The notes under the pieces are model-generated. The model worked only from the letters and a program-made list of their open reading frames with translations. It made no database searches and was not told the DNA's origin. Shown one piece after another: positions 52,531 through 61,485 of a DNA stretch of 64,000 nt (positions are counted from its first letter, which is position 1; the number at the start of each line of letters is the position of its first letter). This stretch comes from Manganitrophus sp963718695 (GTDB taxonomy: Bacteria > Nitrospirota > Nitrospiria > SBBL01 > Manganitrophaceae), in contig OY970371.1 of assembly GCA_963718695.1 (NCBI GenBank), forward strand, positions 2,728,001 through 2,792,000, given 5' to 3'. The position numbers and the translations under genes are program-made.

Positions 52531-53154
52531 TTATGGAAGCCTCTTAATGAGGCCTCGGCTCGCAACCTCCGCCGCTTTTTCAAAGCTGGCCGGAATACGC
52601 GGAAAGAAGAGGAAGAGATAGCCTCTCGACTCTCCGGTGCCTTCCCAGATGATGTCGCCCATCTCAATATCCCATAACCGGCCCTGGAGCCGAACGTGTG
52701 TCGCCCCCTCGACCACCTCTACCTGCTGCAATTCGGTCTGAAGGAGGAAGCGCGTTCCGAAGATTTTCTTCAGTTCGGCCACATCTGTTTCCTCGGCCAC
52801 CTTTTTAAACGACGTTTCTTTGCGAAGCTTGTCGAACATCGGCCCCAGGTCATTCTCTTCAATTTTAGCGCGCCCTTCTTCGGGAGAAATCAAATGGGTT
52901 TGCTGCCTCATTTCGGTCAGCGCGCGGTAGAAAATCTTCTCGGCCGTTTTTGTATAGTCGCGGTTTGGTCCCCGTCCGATCATCGGCATGACGGCGATCG
53001 TTTCCGTTGAAAGACTCGTCGTATAAAGAACCCCCCTGCGGTAGTCTTCCCGAGAAAGGTCGTCGATGCCGACACACCCGAAAAATAAAAGGTTAAAAAT
53101 AACCAAGAGGAGTGTTTGTTTCATCACGGGAGGACGCTCCGGCCAATGTTTCAT
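52531..53154 (-). CDS. Lipoprotein of unknown function
   Basis: A 207-residue lipoprotein with signal MKQTLLLVIFNLLFFGC (Cys27) after a short N-terminal extension. The ATG at 53154 overlaps the stop of the upstream JAMM gene (ATGA) and has GAGGG before it, supporting this start. The mature part shows TIAVMPMIGRG and FYRALTEMRQQTHLIS, then FGTRFLLQTELQQVEV. It ends with a WDIEMGDIIWEGTGE strand, a pattern seen in CsgG/LpoB-like envelope lipoproteins. That resemblance is weak and no function is claimed. Confidence 0.65.
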   Translation of the reverse strand: MKHWPERPPVMKQTLLLVIFNLLFFGCVGIDDLSREDYRRGVLYTTSLSTETIAVMPMIGRGPNRDYTKTAEKIFYRALTEMRQQTHLISPEEGRAKIEENDLGPMFDKLRKETSFKKVAEETDVAELKKIFGTRFLLQTELQQVEVVEGATHVRLQGRLWDIEMGDIIWEGTGESRGYLFLFFPRIPASFEKAAEVASRGLIKRLP

Positions 53155-53684
53155 TGTGCCCTCTCTATTCTTGTTGAGAGAGGGCCCCATATTTCCGCGA
53201 GCCTGGGACGGCTGTTCCCATTTTTGCGGCCATTTTCGAAATAATACGCTGCAATCTTGAACTGATACTTGTCGAGCGAGCCCGAGACCGTGTGGTCAAA
53301 CTGAAAAAGCCTTGATCGTGACCGCTTGTTCTCATTGATTGCGATGACAATCTGGAGGTCATCGTCGGCCATGTATTCAATATCCTCCGAACTCAGTGTG
53401 ACGTGGGCCCGGACATCGCGGTACATTGTATGAGAATGGAAGTCTCCGATCACATCCAATTTCGGAAAATTCTTCAGGACCTCCGTAATGATCCGCCACT
53501 TTTCCGGCCGCAGTTCGGTCCAGCTATGGCCCCGCTTGACGCTTTGGTAGGGAATCGCATGCTCGATAATGAACTTATCGGGGTTACGATAGCCCAAGAG
53601 GAGACCGAAACATTCCTTCTTGTAGACTTCCACGGCAGAGAGGATTAACCCGATGAAGACATTTTCGTTCAGATAGACCTGCAC
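53151..53684 (-). CDS. JAMM/MPN metalloprotease-like protein
   Basis: A 177-residue protein of the Mov34/MPN (JAB) fold. The zinc and catalytic residues are Glu24 (ECFGLLLG), His83 and His85 (HSHT), and Ser98/Asp101 (SSED). The linker between HSH and SxxD is longer (12 residues) than in the classical HSHPx7SxxD motif. Bacterial JAMM proteins cleave isopeptide or peptide bonds after ubiquitin-like or sulfur-carrier proteins, but no such substrate gene is adjacent. It overlaps the lipoprotein gene by four bases. Confidence 0.82.
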   Translation of the reverse strand: MQVYLNENVFIGLILSAVEVYKKECFGLLLGYRNPDKFIIEHAIPYQSVKRGHSWTELRPEKWRIITEVLKNFPKLDVIGDFHSHTMYRDVRAHVTLSSEDIEYMADDDLQIVIAINENKRSRSRLFQFDHTVSGSLDKYQFKIAAYYFENGRKNGNSRPRLAEIWGPLSTRIERAQ

Positions 53685-53766
53685 CTCTCCCCCCTCTTCC
53701 GCTCATGATCATATCACTCTTTTACGACAATAAAATCGGATTTTGCAGGAAATCGATGCCGCCCGT

Positions 53767-54222
53767 TTAGGTATCGTATTTTCCGAAGTCTTCCGGTCTG
53801 AGGTTCTCCAGCCAGCGATCCAATTCTTCAGAACTCTGCTTTTTGATGACCCCTTCGGTCGCAAAGATCGGGGCATCGACGCGGAGCGCCAAGGCGATGG
53901 CATCGCTGGGCCGAGAGTCGATTGTGAATTCAGAATCGCGGTACATGAGATGAATTTTTGAAAAATAGGTGTTATCTTTCAGATCGGTCACAACGATACT
54001 AATGACCTTTGCGTCGAGGGAATCCAAGACGTTTTTGATGAGGTCGTGCGTCATCGGCCGGGGGGTAAACACCCCTTCTAATGCCAGGCTGATGGCATTG
54101 GCTTCCGGCTTACCGACCCAGATGGGTAAAACTTCCGTATTCTCTTCGTCTCGAAGAATAATGATATAGGCATTATTATAGGGATCAAACATGAGACCCC
54201 GCACCTTCATCTGGACCAACAT
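53767..54222 (-). CDS. Bifunctional nuclease family protein (BFN/DUF151), copy 1
   Basis: A 151-residue BFN/DUF151 protein with NAYIIILRDEENTEVLPIWVG, ANAISLALEG, RPMTHDLIKNVLD and TIDSRPSDAIALALR. It is a clear paralogue of the copy at 52007-52489. AAGGA lies five bases before the ATG and a promoter is seen at 54264-54293. It heads the unit BFN, JAMM, lipoprotein, BFN. Confidence 0.88.
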   Translation of the reverse strand: MLVQMKVRGLMFDPYNNAYIIILRDEENTEVLPIWVGKPEANAISLALEGVFTPRPMTHDLIKNVLDSLDAKVISIVVTDLKDNTYFSKIHLMYRDSEFTIDSRPSDAIALALRVDAPIFATEGVIKKQSSEELDRWLENLRPEDFGKYDT

Positions 54223-54263
54223 GATCGATGTCCTTCTTAATAAATTGCGAAAGATTTATTTTA

Positions 54264-54293
54264 AATCTATCACTTTCGCCGATTCTTTGTCAA
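54264..54293 (-). promoter_or_regulatory. Probable promoter of the BFN-JAMM unit
   Basis: On the minus strand TTGACA (54288-54293) and TAGATT (54264-54269) are 18 bases apart, about 40 bases before the first start codon. Confidence 0.55.
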
Positions 54294-54348
54294 TGAACAA
54301 CCCCCTTCCCTGTGCACACAAACCCTTGTTCTCTCTTTGGAATTAAGC

Positions 54349-54377
54349 TTGACACCCTCTTGACCAACCGCTATAAT
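54349..54377 (+). promoter_or_regulatory. Perfect consensus sigma70 promoter of the haem operon
   Basis: TTGACA (54349-54354), exactly 17 bases, then TATAAT (54372-54377). Both boxes match the consensus in all positions. Transcription would start near 54384, about 23 bases before the first ATG. Confidence 0.92.
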
Positions 54378-54406
54378 GTGGCACCCTTAAAGCGAATCTG
54401 ATCTCA

Positions 54407-55273
54407 ATGCTAAATGTTTTATTTTTTAAAGTCACCCTCCTTTTTTATTTCCTCGGCACAACCTTTTTTTTGTTCAATCTCTGGGGTCGAAAGGGAGAAC
54501 GCCTCCCCAAAAACCCGCTTTTCGGAAACTCGGAAACAGACCCCACAGCCGGATCGTTTGCCAATGCTTCTTGGAGCCAAAAACTGGCCGTCGTGCTTAC
54601 CGGCGCCGGGTTTATCTTTCACACCCTCGCCCTGGTCACCCGAATCAGAGAGGCCGGGTATATCCCCTTTACCAACCTTCATGAAGCGATCTCTTTTTTC
54701 TCCTGGGCCATTGTTCTCGCTTTTTTCTTAGTCGAGTTCCGTTACGGCATCGATGTCCTCGGCTCCTTCGTTCTTCCCCTTGCCTTCCTCTCGCTTGTCT
54801 CGGCCGCGGCACTTCCGAACGAAGTTCGGACGCTCGACCCGACCCTGAAGACGATTTGGTTCGGTATTCATACCACCTTATCCCTGCTGGGCATCGTCGC
54901 CTTTGCAATTGCATTCATCGCCGGAATTATGTATCTTCTCCAGGAAAGTTTTCTGAAATCAAAGCAGTTCAGTCCGCTTTACTATAAGCTTCCCTCCCTC
55001 GATCTGCTCGACGAGTGGAACAAGAAAGCCATCTTGCTCGGATTTCCGCTTTTGACCCTCGGCATTATTTCGGGGGCCCTTTGGGCACAATATTCGATCG
55101 GTTCGTTTTGGATTCAGAACAATCCGAAGCAGGCGCTTTCTTTGGGGACGTGGCTTTTTTATTTGATGGTCCTTCATGGCCGGATTACGATTGGATGGAG
55201 AGCAAAGAAGGCCGCTCACCTCGCCATCATCGGTTTTGTGGGGGTCGTTTTTATTTTCGTCACCCTGGCTTAA
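54407..55273 (+). CDS. Cytochrome c assembly membrane protein (CcsA/HemX-like)
   Basis: A 288-residue membrane protein with about eight hydrophobic helices and the CcsA/CcmC-type tryptophan-rich region (GALWAQYSIGSFW). It also has conserved histidines such as HTLALVTR, NLHEAISFFSW, GIHTTLSLLG and VLHGRITIGWR. Proteins of this type either move haem for cytochrome c maturation (CcsA/ResC) or occur as HemX beside hemA; its place directly upstream of hemA fits HemX best. It lies right behind a perfect promoter. The ribosome site is weak. Confidence 0.85.
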   Translation: MLNVLFFKVTLLFYFLGTTFFLFNLWGRKGERLPKNPLFGNSETDPTAGSFANASWSQKLAVVLTGAGFIFHTLALVTRIREAGYIPFTNLHEAISFFSWAIVLAFFLVEFRYGIDVLGSFVLPLAFLSLVSAAALPNEVRTLDPTLKTIWFGIHTTLSLLGIVAFAIAFIAGIMYLLQESFLKSKQFSPLYYKLPSLDLLDEWNKKAILLGFPLLTLGIISGALWAQYSIGSFWIQNNPKQALSLGTWLFYLMVLHGRITIGWRAKKAAHLAIIGFVGVVFIFVTLA

Positions 55274-55330
55274 CGCTTATGATCATTTTCGGCGAATGCT
55301 TCTGAAGATGGCGCAACGGAAGAACCTCTC

Positions 55331-56647
55331 ATGAATATCGTAATCGTCGGTCTCAATCATCGGACCGCGCCGGTCGAAATTCGAGAACGCTTTTCGATCT
55401 CCGAAAAACAGATCGGAGAGGCCCTTTATCGCCTCAAGTCAAATCCTATCATCGAGGAAGGTTTGATTTTATCCACCTGCAATCGGGTGGAGGTCTGCGC
55501 CATGGTGAAGGAGACGGCGAAAGGTTTCGAGGCGATCAAGAACTTCCTGATCCATTACCAACCGGGCATTTCTCCCAACGTCCTTACCCCCTGTCTCTAT
55601 ATGTATGCCGCCGGGGATGGCCTTCGCCACCTCTTTCGCGTCGCTTCCAGCCTCGATTCGATGATTATCGGAGAACCTCAAATCTTGGGGCAGATCAAAG
55701 AAGCCTTCGATCAAGCAATCCTTCATAAGACGACCGGCGTGGTTCTGAACAAGGTTTTCAAAAAGGCGATTTCGGTCGCAAAACGGGTCCGGACCGAAAC
55801 GAAAATCGCCGAGAATGCGGTCTCGATCAGCTTCGCGGCGGTCGAGTTGGCCAGAAAGATCTTCGGAAAACTCGACCGGAAATCGGCACTTCTGATCGGC
55901 GCCGGCGAGATGGGCGAGTTGGCGGCGCGCCACTTCATCAGCAACGGGGTCCAATCGGTCGCCATCGCCAACCGCAGCTATGAGCGCTCTCTGGAGTTGG
56001 CGAAGGAGTTCAACGGCGTCCCGGTGAAGTTCGAAGATTACGTGGCGCAGATGGCTGAATCGGACATCGTCCTCTGCTCGACTGGCGCCCCGCACTATTT
56101 GATCGGCGTCGAAGAGGTGGCGAAGGTCATCGCGATCCGGCAGAACCGGCCGATCTTCTTCATCGATATCTCGGTGCCGCGGAACATCGACCCGGCGATC
56201 AACAAACTCGACAACGTCTTTCTCTACGATATCGACGATCTGCAGATGGCGGTGGAGACCAACCTTCGCGCCCGGGAGCAGGAAGCGCTCAAAGCGGATC
56301 AGATCATCGACGAGGAGATCGAACGTTTCTCCCGTTGGTTTAAATCGCTCGATGCCGTTCCGATGATCGTCGCCTTGAGAGACCGGGCCGAAGAGATCCG
56401 GAAAGCGGAGATTGAAAAAATGCTCGGAAAGCTGGGGCAGATCACCCCGGCCCAGCGGGAAGCGCTGGAGAGCCTCACCAGTTCGATCATCAACAAGCTG
56501 CTCCATAATCCTCTGACCGTTTTGAAAGAAGAGGCGAACTCCACCAACGGCAACATGATCCTGGAGGCGACCCGAAGGTTGTTCCAGCTTGAAGAGGTCC
56601 TCTCCAAGCTCGACGAGGAAAAGAAGGTTCCCGAGGAACCCTCGTAA
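55331..56647 (+). CDS. hemA: Glutamyl-tRNA reductase
   Basis: HemA reduces glutamyl-tRNA to glutamate-1-semialdehyde, the first committed step of C5-pathway haem synthesis. The 438-residue protein has VGLNHRTAPVEIRERFS at the start, the catalytic cysteine in LSTCNRVEVCA, and SLDSMIIGEPQILGQIKEA. The NADPH-binding segment is LLIGAGEMGELAARH, and a helical dimerisation domain closes it. Its stop overlaps the ATG of the following lipoprotein gene (TAATG). Confidence 0.97.
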   Translation: MNIVIVGLNHRTAPVEIRERFSISEKQIGEALYRLKSNPIIEEGLILSTCNRVEVCAMVKETAKGFEAIKNFLIHYQPGISPNVLTPCLYMYAAGDGLRHLFRVASSLDSMIIGEPQILGQIKEAFDQAILHKTTGVVLNKVFKKAISVAKRVRTETKIAENAVSISFAAVELARKIFGKLDRKSALLIGAGEMGELAARHFISNGVQSVAIANRSYERSLELAKEFNGVPVKFEDYVAQMAESDIVLCSTGAPHYLIGVEEVAKVIAIRQNRPIFFIDISVPRNIDPAINKLDNVFLYDIDDLQMAVETNLRAREQEALKADQIIDEEIERFSRWFKSLDAVPMIVALRDRAEEIRKAEIEKMLGKLGQITPAQREALESLTSSIINKLLHNPLTVLKEEANSTNGNMILEATRRLFQLEEVLSKLDEEKKVPEEPS

Positions 56648-57861
56648 TGAGTCGGGCCATCCCTCTCTTGCTGGCCTTCCTGATTTTCTTCCCTATCGGC
56701 TGCCGACGCGATCCCAACCAGATCCACCCAAAGGCTCCTGTCACAAAGACGGCCCCCGTTTCGGAGGAGAAGAAGGCCGCGCCCCCCTTTCCTGCGGGAG
56801 TCCCACCACACGGAAGAGGCGGTCCTTACCTTTTGACCGGAAGCTTCAGCACCGGAGAGGGGAGTTATGTTCGCTCCCTCCTGGCAGACGGTGACTTTCT
56901 CTGGGTCGGGACTTCCGAAGGAATCATCAAGGTCGCACGACGAACGGGAGAGGCCGTGGGGACCTACACGACGGCGGACGGGTTGAAGAGCCCCTACATC
57001 TTCACGATGAAAAAAGACCCGAAGGGCGTTCATTGGTTTGGGACGAATAATGGAGGGGTCAGCCGGTTTGACGGAAAGACATGGAAGACGTATCTCCCGT
57101 CCGACGGCCTCGCCGATTTCTGGGTCTATGGGATCGACTTCGCCTCGGATGGAACGACCTGGATCGCCACCTGGGACGGGGTCAGCCGATTGGATGGAAC
57201 GACGTTTAAGAATTACAATACCGAGGACGGCTTGGCCGATCGGTGGGTCTACGCGCTCGCAATCGATCGGGACCAATCGGTCTGGTTCGGCACGGAGGGG
57301 GGGGTCAGCCGCATCGACGCTGGGGGGAAATGGAAAACGTGGCGGCATGAAGACGGCCTCGGCGCCCCCAACAAGCTGGGACTCGGACGAAGTGAGAACA
57401 CCGGTTTCGGAACCCTCTCCAAATCGGAAATGGACGACTACAAACACCGGCACAACCTCTCCATCCTCGATCCGGGCGGCGACGAAACGTACAATGAAAA
57501 TTATGTCTTCTCGATGGCGATCGACCGCGAAGGGAACAAATGGTTCGGGACCTGGGGGGGTGGCGTCGCACGCTTCGACGGAACAATGTGGAAGAATTAT
57601 ACAACCGACGACGGCCTCGCCGGGAATATCGTCTATGCGATCACGGTCGATCCGGCCGATGGGGCCCTCTGGTTCGGGACCAATCATGGCGTCTCCCGCT
57701 TCGACGGCCAACAGTGGATGAGCCTCACCCCCCGCGAGGGGCTGACGAACGAGCACGTTTACGCGATCGCCATCGATGCCGACCGGCACGTCTGGCTGGG
57801 AGAAAAAGAGGGTGTCGATGAGTGGATACCACGACGACAAGGAATGGGGAGAATGAATTAG
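56647..57861 (+). CDS. Beta-propeller lipoprotein with two-component-regulator-type repeats
   Basis: A 404-residue lipoprotein (signal ending FPIGC, Cys19) with about seven to eight repeats of the Reg_prop type. Examples are SRFDGKTWKTY, SRLDGTTFKNYNTEDGLAD, ARFDGTMWKNYTTDDGLAG and WFGTNHGVSRFDG. Such repeats form the periplasmic sensor propeller of hybrid two-component regulators; here there is no kinase domain. It is coupled by a one-base overlap to hemA and followed three bases later by hemC, an unusual place for a sensor-like protein. Confidence 0.85.
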   Translation: MSRAIPLLLAFLIFFPIGCRRDPNQIHPKAPVTKTAPVSEEKKAAPPFPAGVPPHGRGGPYLLTGSFSTGEGSYVRSLLADGDFLWVGTSEGIIKVARRTGEAVGTYTTADGLKSPYIFTMKKDPKGVHWFGTNNGGVSRFDGKTWKTYLPSDGLADFWVYGIDFASDGTTWIATWDGVSRLDGTTFKNYNTEDGLADRWVYALAIDRDQSVWFGTEGGVSRIDAGGKWKTWRHEDGLGAPNKLGLGRSENTGFGTLSKSEMDDYKHRHNLSILDPGGDETYNENYVFSMAIDREGNKWFGTWGGGVARFDGTMWKNYTTDDGLAGNIVYAITVDPADGALWFGTNHGVSRFDGQQWMSLTPREGLTNEHVYAIAIDADRHVWLGEKEGVDEWIPRRQGMGRMN

Positions 57862-57864
57862 AGA

Positions 57865-58815
57865 ATGGCGAAGAACGTTTTAAAAATTGGAAGCCGTGGA
57901 AGCCAATTGGCGCTCTGGCAGGCGAACTGGGTTAAAAGCCAGCTCGAGCAGAAGGGGTTTCAGGTCGAGATTATCAAGATCAAGACGACCGGCGATAAGA
58001 TCCTGGATGTCCCCCTCGCCAAAGTAGGAGGGAAGGGACTCTTTGTCAAAGAGATCGAGGAGGCGCTCCTGCGAAACGAGATCGATCTGGCCGTCCACAG
58101 CATGAAGGACGTTCCGAGCGAACTTCCGGAGCCGCTTCATCTGGCGGCCATTCCGAAGCGGGAAGACCCGCGGGACGCCTTGATCAGCCGCCGGGGCCTC
58201 CGCTTGGCCGATCTTCCTTCGGGAGCGAAGATCGGGACCAGCTCGCTTCGACGCCAGGCGCAGCTCTGGGCCCATCGGGCCGATCTCGATTTCGCCATGC
58301 TCCGCGGGAATCTCGACACCCGTCTGCGCAAAGTGGCCGAGGGGGAGTTTGAGGCGATCATCCTCGCGGCTGCGGGCCTGCACCGGATGGGATGGCGCGA
58401 TCGGATCACGGAGTATCTCTCGACCGAGATCAGCCTCCCGGCGATCGGCCAGGGAGCCTTAAGCATCGAGTGCCGGCGAGAAGACCCGGAGGTCAATGCG
58501 CAGATCGCCTTTCTGAACGATCCGGAAACCGCCTGCACGGTCATCGCCGAGCGGGCCCTCTTGATTCGATTGGAAGGCGGCTGCCAGGTCCCGATTGCGG
58601 GCTATGCCACGCTCTCGGCGGGAGAAATCACTCTTGAAGGACGGGTCGCCACGCTGGATGGCCGGGAGGTTCTGCGGGAGAAGCAGCGGGCGCCGATTTC
58701 CGAGGCGGTCCGATTGGGAACAGAGGTCGCCGAATCCCTTCTGGCGAAAGGGGCGGAGAAAATCCTCAAAGCCGTCTATGAAGGGGGAAGACCCCCGGCG
58801 CCCGGAACGCCCTGA
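57865..58815 (+). CDS. hemC: Porphobilinogen deaminase (hydroxymethylbilane synthase)
   Basis: HemC joins four porphobilinogen units into hydroxymethylbilane. The 316-residue protein shows KIGSRGSQLALWQANWVK, the segment DLAVHSMKDVPSELP and GTSSLRRQAQLWAHRADL. The cofactor-binding cysteine lies in RLEGGCQVPIAGYA. It begins three bases after the propeller lipoprotein gene in the same operon. Confidence 0.97.
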   Translation: MAKNVLKIGSRGSQLALWQANWVKSQLEQKGFQVEIIKIKTTGDKILDVPLAKVGGKGLFVKEIEEALLRNEIDLAVHSMKDVPSELPEPLHLAAIPKREDPRDALISRRGLRLADLPSGAKIGTSSLRRQAQLWAHRADLDFAMLRGNLDTRLRKVAEGEFEAIILAAAGLHRMGWRDRITEYLSTEISLPAIGQGALSIECRREDPEVNAQIAFLNDPETACTVIAERALLIRLEGGCQVPIAGYATLSAGEITLEGRVATLDGREVLREKQRAPISEAVRLGTEVAESLLAKGAEKILKAVYEGGRPPAPGTP

Positions 58816-58835
58816 CACGATCAATTGGGAATAAC

Positions 58836-60383
58836 GTGGGACAACATCCCTCCAACAAAAAAAACGGAACCGTCTACTTAGTCGGCGCCGGGCCCGGTGA
58901 TCCGAAGCTGATCACCCTCCGCGGCAAGGAGCTGCTCGCCGAGGCCGATGTCATCATCTACGATTACCTCGCCAACCCGAAGCTGCTCGAATTCGCGAAA
59001 GAGGGGGCGGAGAAGATCTACGTCGGGAAAAAAGGGGGCTCGCGAAGCCCGCTTCATCAGGAGCACATCGAGCAGTTAATGGTTGAGGCGGCCAAGACCG
59101 GAAAGTCCGTCGTGCGGCTGAAGGGGGGCGACCCGTTTATTTTCGGACGTGGGGGAGAAGAGGCGGAAGCGTTGGTCGCGGCGGGAATCCCCTTTGAAGT
59201 GGTCCCCGGCGTCACCTCCGCCATCAGCGTCCCGACCTATGCCGGCATTCCGCTGACCCACCGTGAGATGGCCTCGACCGTTGCTTTCGTCACCGGTCAC
59301 GAGGACCCTGCCAAAACGGGAAGTCTCGTCGATTGGGCCAAGCTCGCCGGAGGACCCGACACCCTCGTCTTCTTGATGGGAATGGGGAATCTTGCAGGAA
59401 TCGTGTCGGAGTTGATCCGGCATGGAAAAGACCCGAAAACGCCGGTTGCGCTGATCCGTTGGGGCACTTACCCCTTTCAGGAAACGCTGGTCGGCCGATT
59501 GGACGATATTGTCGAAAAAGTCGCCGACGAGGGGATGAAGCCGCCGGTCGTGATGGTGATCGGCGAAGTGGTCTCGCTCCGAAACCGGCTCAACTGGTTT
59601 GAATCCAAACCGCTCTTCGGAAAACGGATCGTCGTCACCCGCGCCAAAGAGCAAGCGCCCGAGTTCATGGCGCTTCTCTCTTCTTATGGGGCGGAGACGA
59701 TCTCGTTTCCGACGATTCAGATCGCCCCGCCGCCGAGTTGGGACGCGTTGGACGCCGCCATTGCGCGGATCGAGCGTTATGATTGGATCATTTTCACCTC
59801 GGTCAACGGGGTGCAATCGTTCCGAAAGCGTCTCGCCACCCTCCGAAAAGACCTTCGGCTGCTGAAGGGGATTTCGCTCTGCGCCATCGGCCCGCGGACT
59901 GCGGCGGAGGTGGAGGCGTGGGGGCTGCAGGTCGATCTGATTCCGTCCGAATTTAAAGCCGAAGGGGTGCTGCAAGCGCTGGATGAACGGGGAATTTCCG
60001 GAAAGCGCTTTCTCATTCCCCGGGCCAAGGAGGCGCGGGAGATTTTACCGGAGGAGATTCAAAAAAAGGGGGGCGCGGTCGATGTCGTTCCCGTGTACCA
60101 GTCGGTCCGGCCCGATCCTGATCCTGCAACCCTGGAAACGATCCTCCTTGCAAAGCGGGTCGATATGATCACCTTTGCCAGCTCCTCGACCCTTCGTCAT
60201 TTCATGGAAATCCTCGGTCCCCAGCGGCAATCGTGGTTGGCCGGAAGCGCCACCGCCTGCATCGGTCCGATCACGGCGGAGACGGCGCGGGAGTTCGGAT
60301 TGAAGGTCGACGTCATGCCGGACGAGTATACCCTCCCCGCCCTGGCCGAATCGATTGTGGACTATTTCAGGAAAAAAGAGTAA
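58836..60383 (+). CDS. cobA-hemD: Fused uroporphyrinogen-III C-methyltransferase / uroporphyrinogen-III synthase
   Basis: A 515-residue two-domain enzyme starting at GTG. Residues 1-250 are the SUMT (CobA) domain: VYLVGAGPGDPKLITLRGKELL, VRLKGGDPFIFGRGGEEA and PGVTSAISVPTYAGIPLTHRE. This domain makes precorrin-2 for sirohaem or cobalamin. Residues about 265-515 are HemD, cyclising hydroxymethylbilane to uroporphyrinogen III (RIVVTRAKEQAPEF, IFTSVNGVQSF). The fused order CobA-HemD is common in several phyla. Confidence 0.95.
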   Translation: MGQHPSNKKNGTVYLVGAGPGDPKLITLRGKELLAEADVIIYDYLANPKLLEFAKEGAEKIYVGKKGGSRSPLHQEHIEQLMVEAAKTGKSVVRLKGGDPFIFGRGGEEAEALVAAGIPFEVVPGVTSAISVPTYAGIPLTHREMASTVAFVTGHEDPAKTGSLVDWAKLAGGPDTLVFLMGMGNLAGIVSELIRHGKDPKTPVALIRWGTYPFQETLVGRLDDIVEKVADEGMKPPVVMVIGEVVSLRNRLNWFESKPLFGKRIVVTRAKEQAPEFMALLSSYGAETISFPTIQIAPPPSWDALDAAIARIERYDWIIFTSVNGVQSFRKRLATLRKDLRLLKGISLCAIGPRTAAEVEAWGLQVDLIPSEFKAEGVLQALDERGISGKRFLIPRAKEAREILPEEIQKKGGAVDVVPVYQSVRPDPDPATLETILLAKRVDMITFASSSTLRHFMEILGPQRQSWLAGSATACIGPITAETAREFGLKVDVMPDEYTLPALAESIVDYFRKKE

Positions 60384-60401
60384 ATTGGAGCAGAAAACAA
60401 C

Positions 60402-60482
60402 GAATGAGGAATGTGGAGTGGAAATTCCGAATGAAGGGACGACCCAAGAACGGCTCCTCTCCCCGCCACCCGCATTCCGCAT
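60402..60482. repeat. Imperfect palindrome with the dispersed GAATGAGGAATG motif
   Basis: GAATGAGGAATGTGGAG (60402-60418) can pair with CATTCCGCAT (60473-60482), nine of ten positions complementary in the core. The left arm is shared with the copy at 29898. It lies in the spacer between cobA-hemD and hemB. Confidence 0.5.
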
Positions 60483-60504
60483 CGATCCGATTTAAGGAGT
60501 TTTG

Positions 60505-61485
60505 ATGGGATTTCCAACGCACCGGCCGAGACGGCTTCGGGAGAGTGAAGCGCTCCGCCGGATGGTCCGCGAAACCGAGCTTTCGGCCGATGACCTTATT
60601 TATCCCCTCTTCGTGACACAGGAAAAGAAGGGAAAGAGCGAGATCGCCTCGATGCCGGGACAGTATCGTCTGTCGATCCCCGAGCTTCTCAAAGAAACGA
60701 CCGAGGCGGCTCGGCTGGGCATTCCGGCGGTGATCCTCTTCGGCATCCCGAAGACGAAAGACGACTACGGATCGGCCGCGTGCGACCCGCGCGGCGTGGT
60801 CCCGCAGGCGATCCGGGCGATCAAAGAGAAAACGCCCGCTCTCCTCGTCATCACCGATGTCTGCATCGATGAATACACCTCCCACGGACATTGCGGCGTG
60901 GTCAAGGAGGGGAAAATTCTCAACGACGAAACGTTGGAGATCCTCTCCAAGATGGCGCTGGCCCACGCGGAGGCCGGGGCCGACATGATCGCTCCCTCCG
61001 ATATGATGGACGGACGGGTCCGGACACTCCGGAAGACCTTGGACGAAAATGGACACACCGAAATCCCGATCCTCTCTTATGCAGCCAAATATGCCTCCTG
61101 TTTCTACGCCCCTTTCCGGGATGCGGCCCAATCGGCCCCCCAGTTCGGTGATCGTAAAAGTTATCAGATGGATGCGGCCAACCGGCGCGAGGCGATCCGG
61201 GAAGTGGCGCTCGATATCGAAGAAGGGGCCGATATCGTCATGGTGAAGCCGGCCCTTCCTTATCTTGATATTATCCGCGAGGTGAAGGATACGTTTAACG
61301 TTCCGGTGGCGGCCTATCAGGTCAGCGGAGAGTTCTCGATGATCAAGGCGGCGGCCCAGAAGGGATGGATCGACGAGACGCGCGCCATGATCGAATCGCT
61401 CCTCTCGATCCGGCGCGCCGGCGCGGACATGATTTTAACTTACTTTGCAAAAGAAATGGCGCACATTTCGGGGGAAAAAAGATGA
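60505..61485 (+). CDS. hemB: Delta-aminolevulinic acid dehydratase
   Basis: HemB condenses two aminolevulinate molecules to porphobilinogen. The 326-residue protein has the Schiff-base lysine region MVKPALPYLDI. A zinc-type cysteine cluster is seen in VITDVCIDEYTSHGHCG, and SDMMDGRVRTLR, YAAKYASCFYAPFRDA and YQVSGEFSMIKAAA are further signatures. The ATG at 60505 with AAGGAG five bases upstream is chosen. Its stop overlaps the ribF start (ATGA). Confidence 0.97.
   Translation: MGFPTHRPRRLRESEALRRMVRETELSADDLIYPLFVTQEKKGKSEIASMPGQYRLSIPELLKETTEAARLGIPAVILFGIPKTKDDYGSAACDPRGVVPQAIRAIKEKTPALLVITDVCIDEYTSHGHCGVVKEGKILNDETLEILSKMALAHAEAGADMIAPSDMMDGRVRTLRKTLDENGHTEIPILSYAAKYASCFYAPFRDAAQSAPQFGDRKSYQMDAANRREAIREVALDIEEGADIVMVKPALPYLDIIREVKDTFNVPVAAYQVSGEFSMIKAAAQKGWIDETRAMIESLLSIRRAGADMILTYFAKEMAHISGEKR

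Noticed and set aside
55469..56506. A 345-codon open frame on the minus strand
   Set aside because: Antisense to the conserved catalytic region of hemA; no ribosome site or domain.
56299..57840. A 513-codon open frame on the minus strand
   Set aside because: It lies opposite hemA and the propeller lipoprotein, whose products are clearly recognisable; the minus product has no domain, only arginine/aspartate-rich low-quality sequence.
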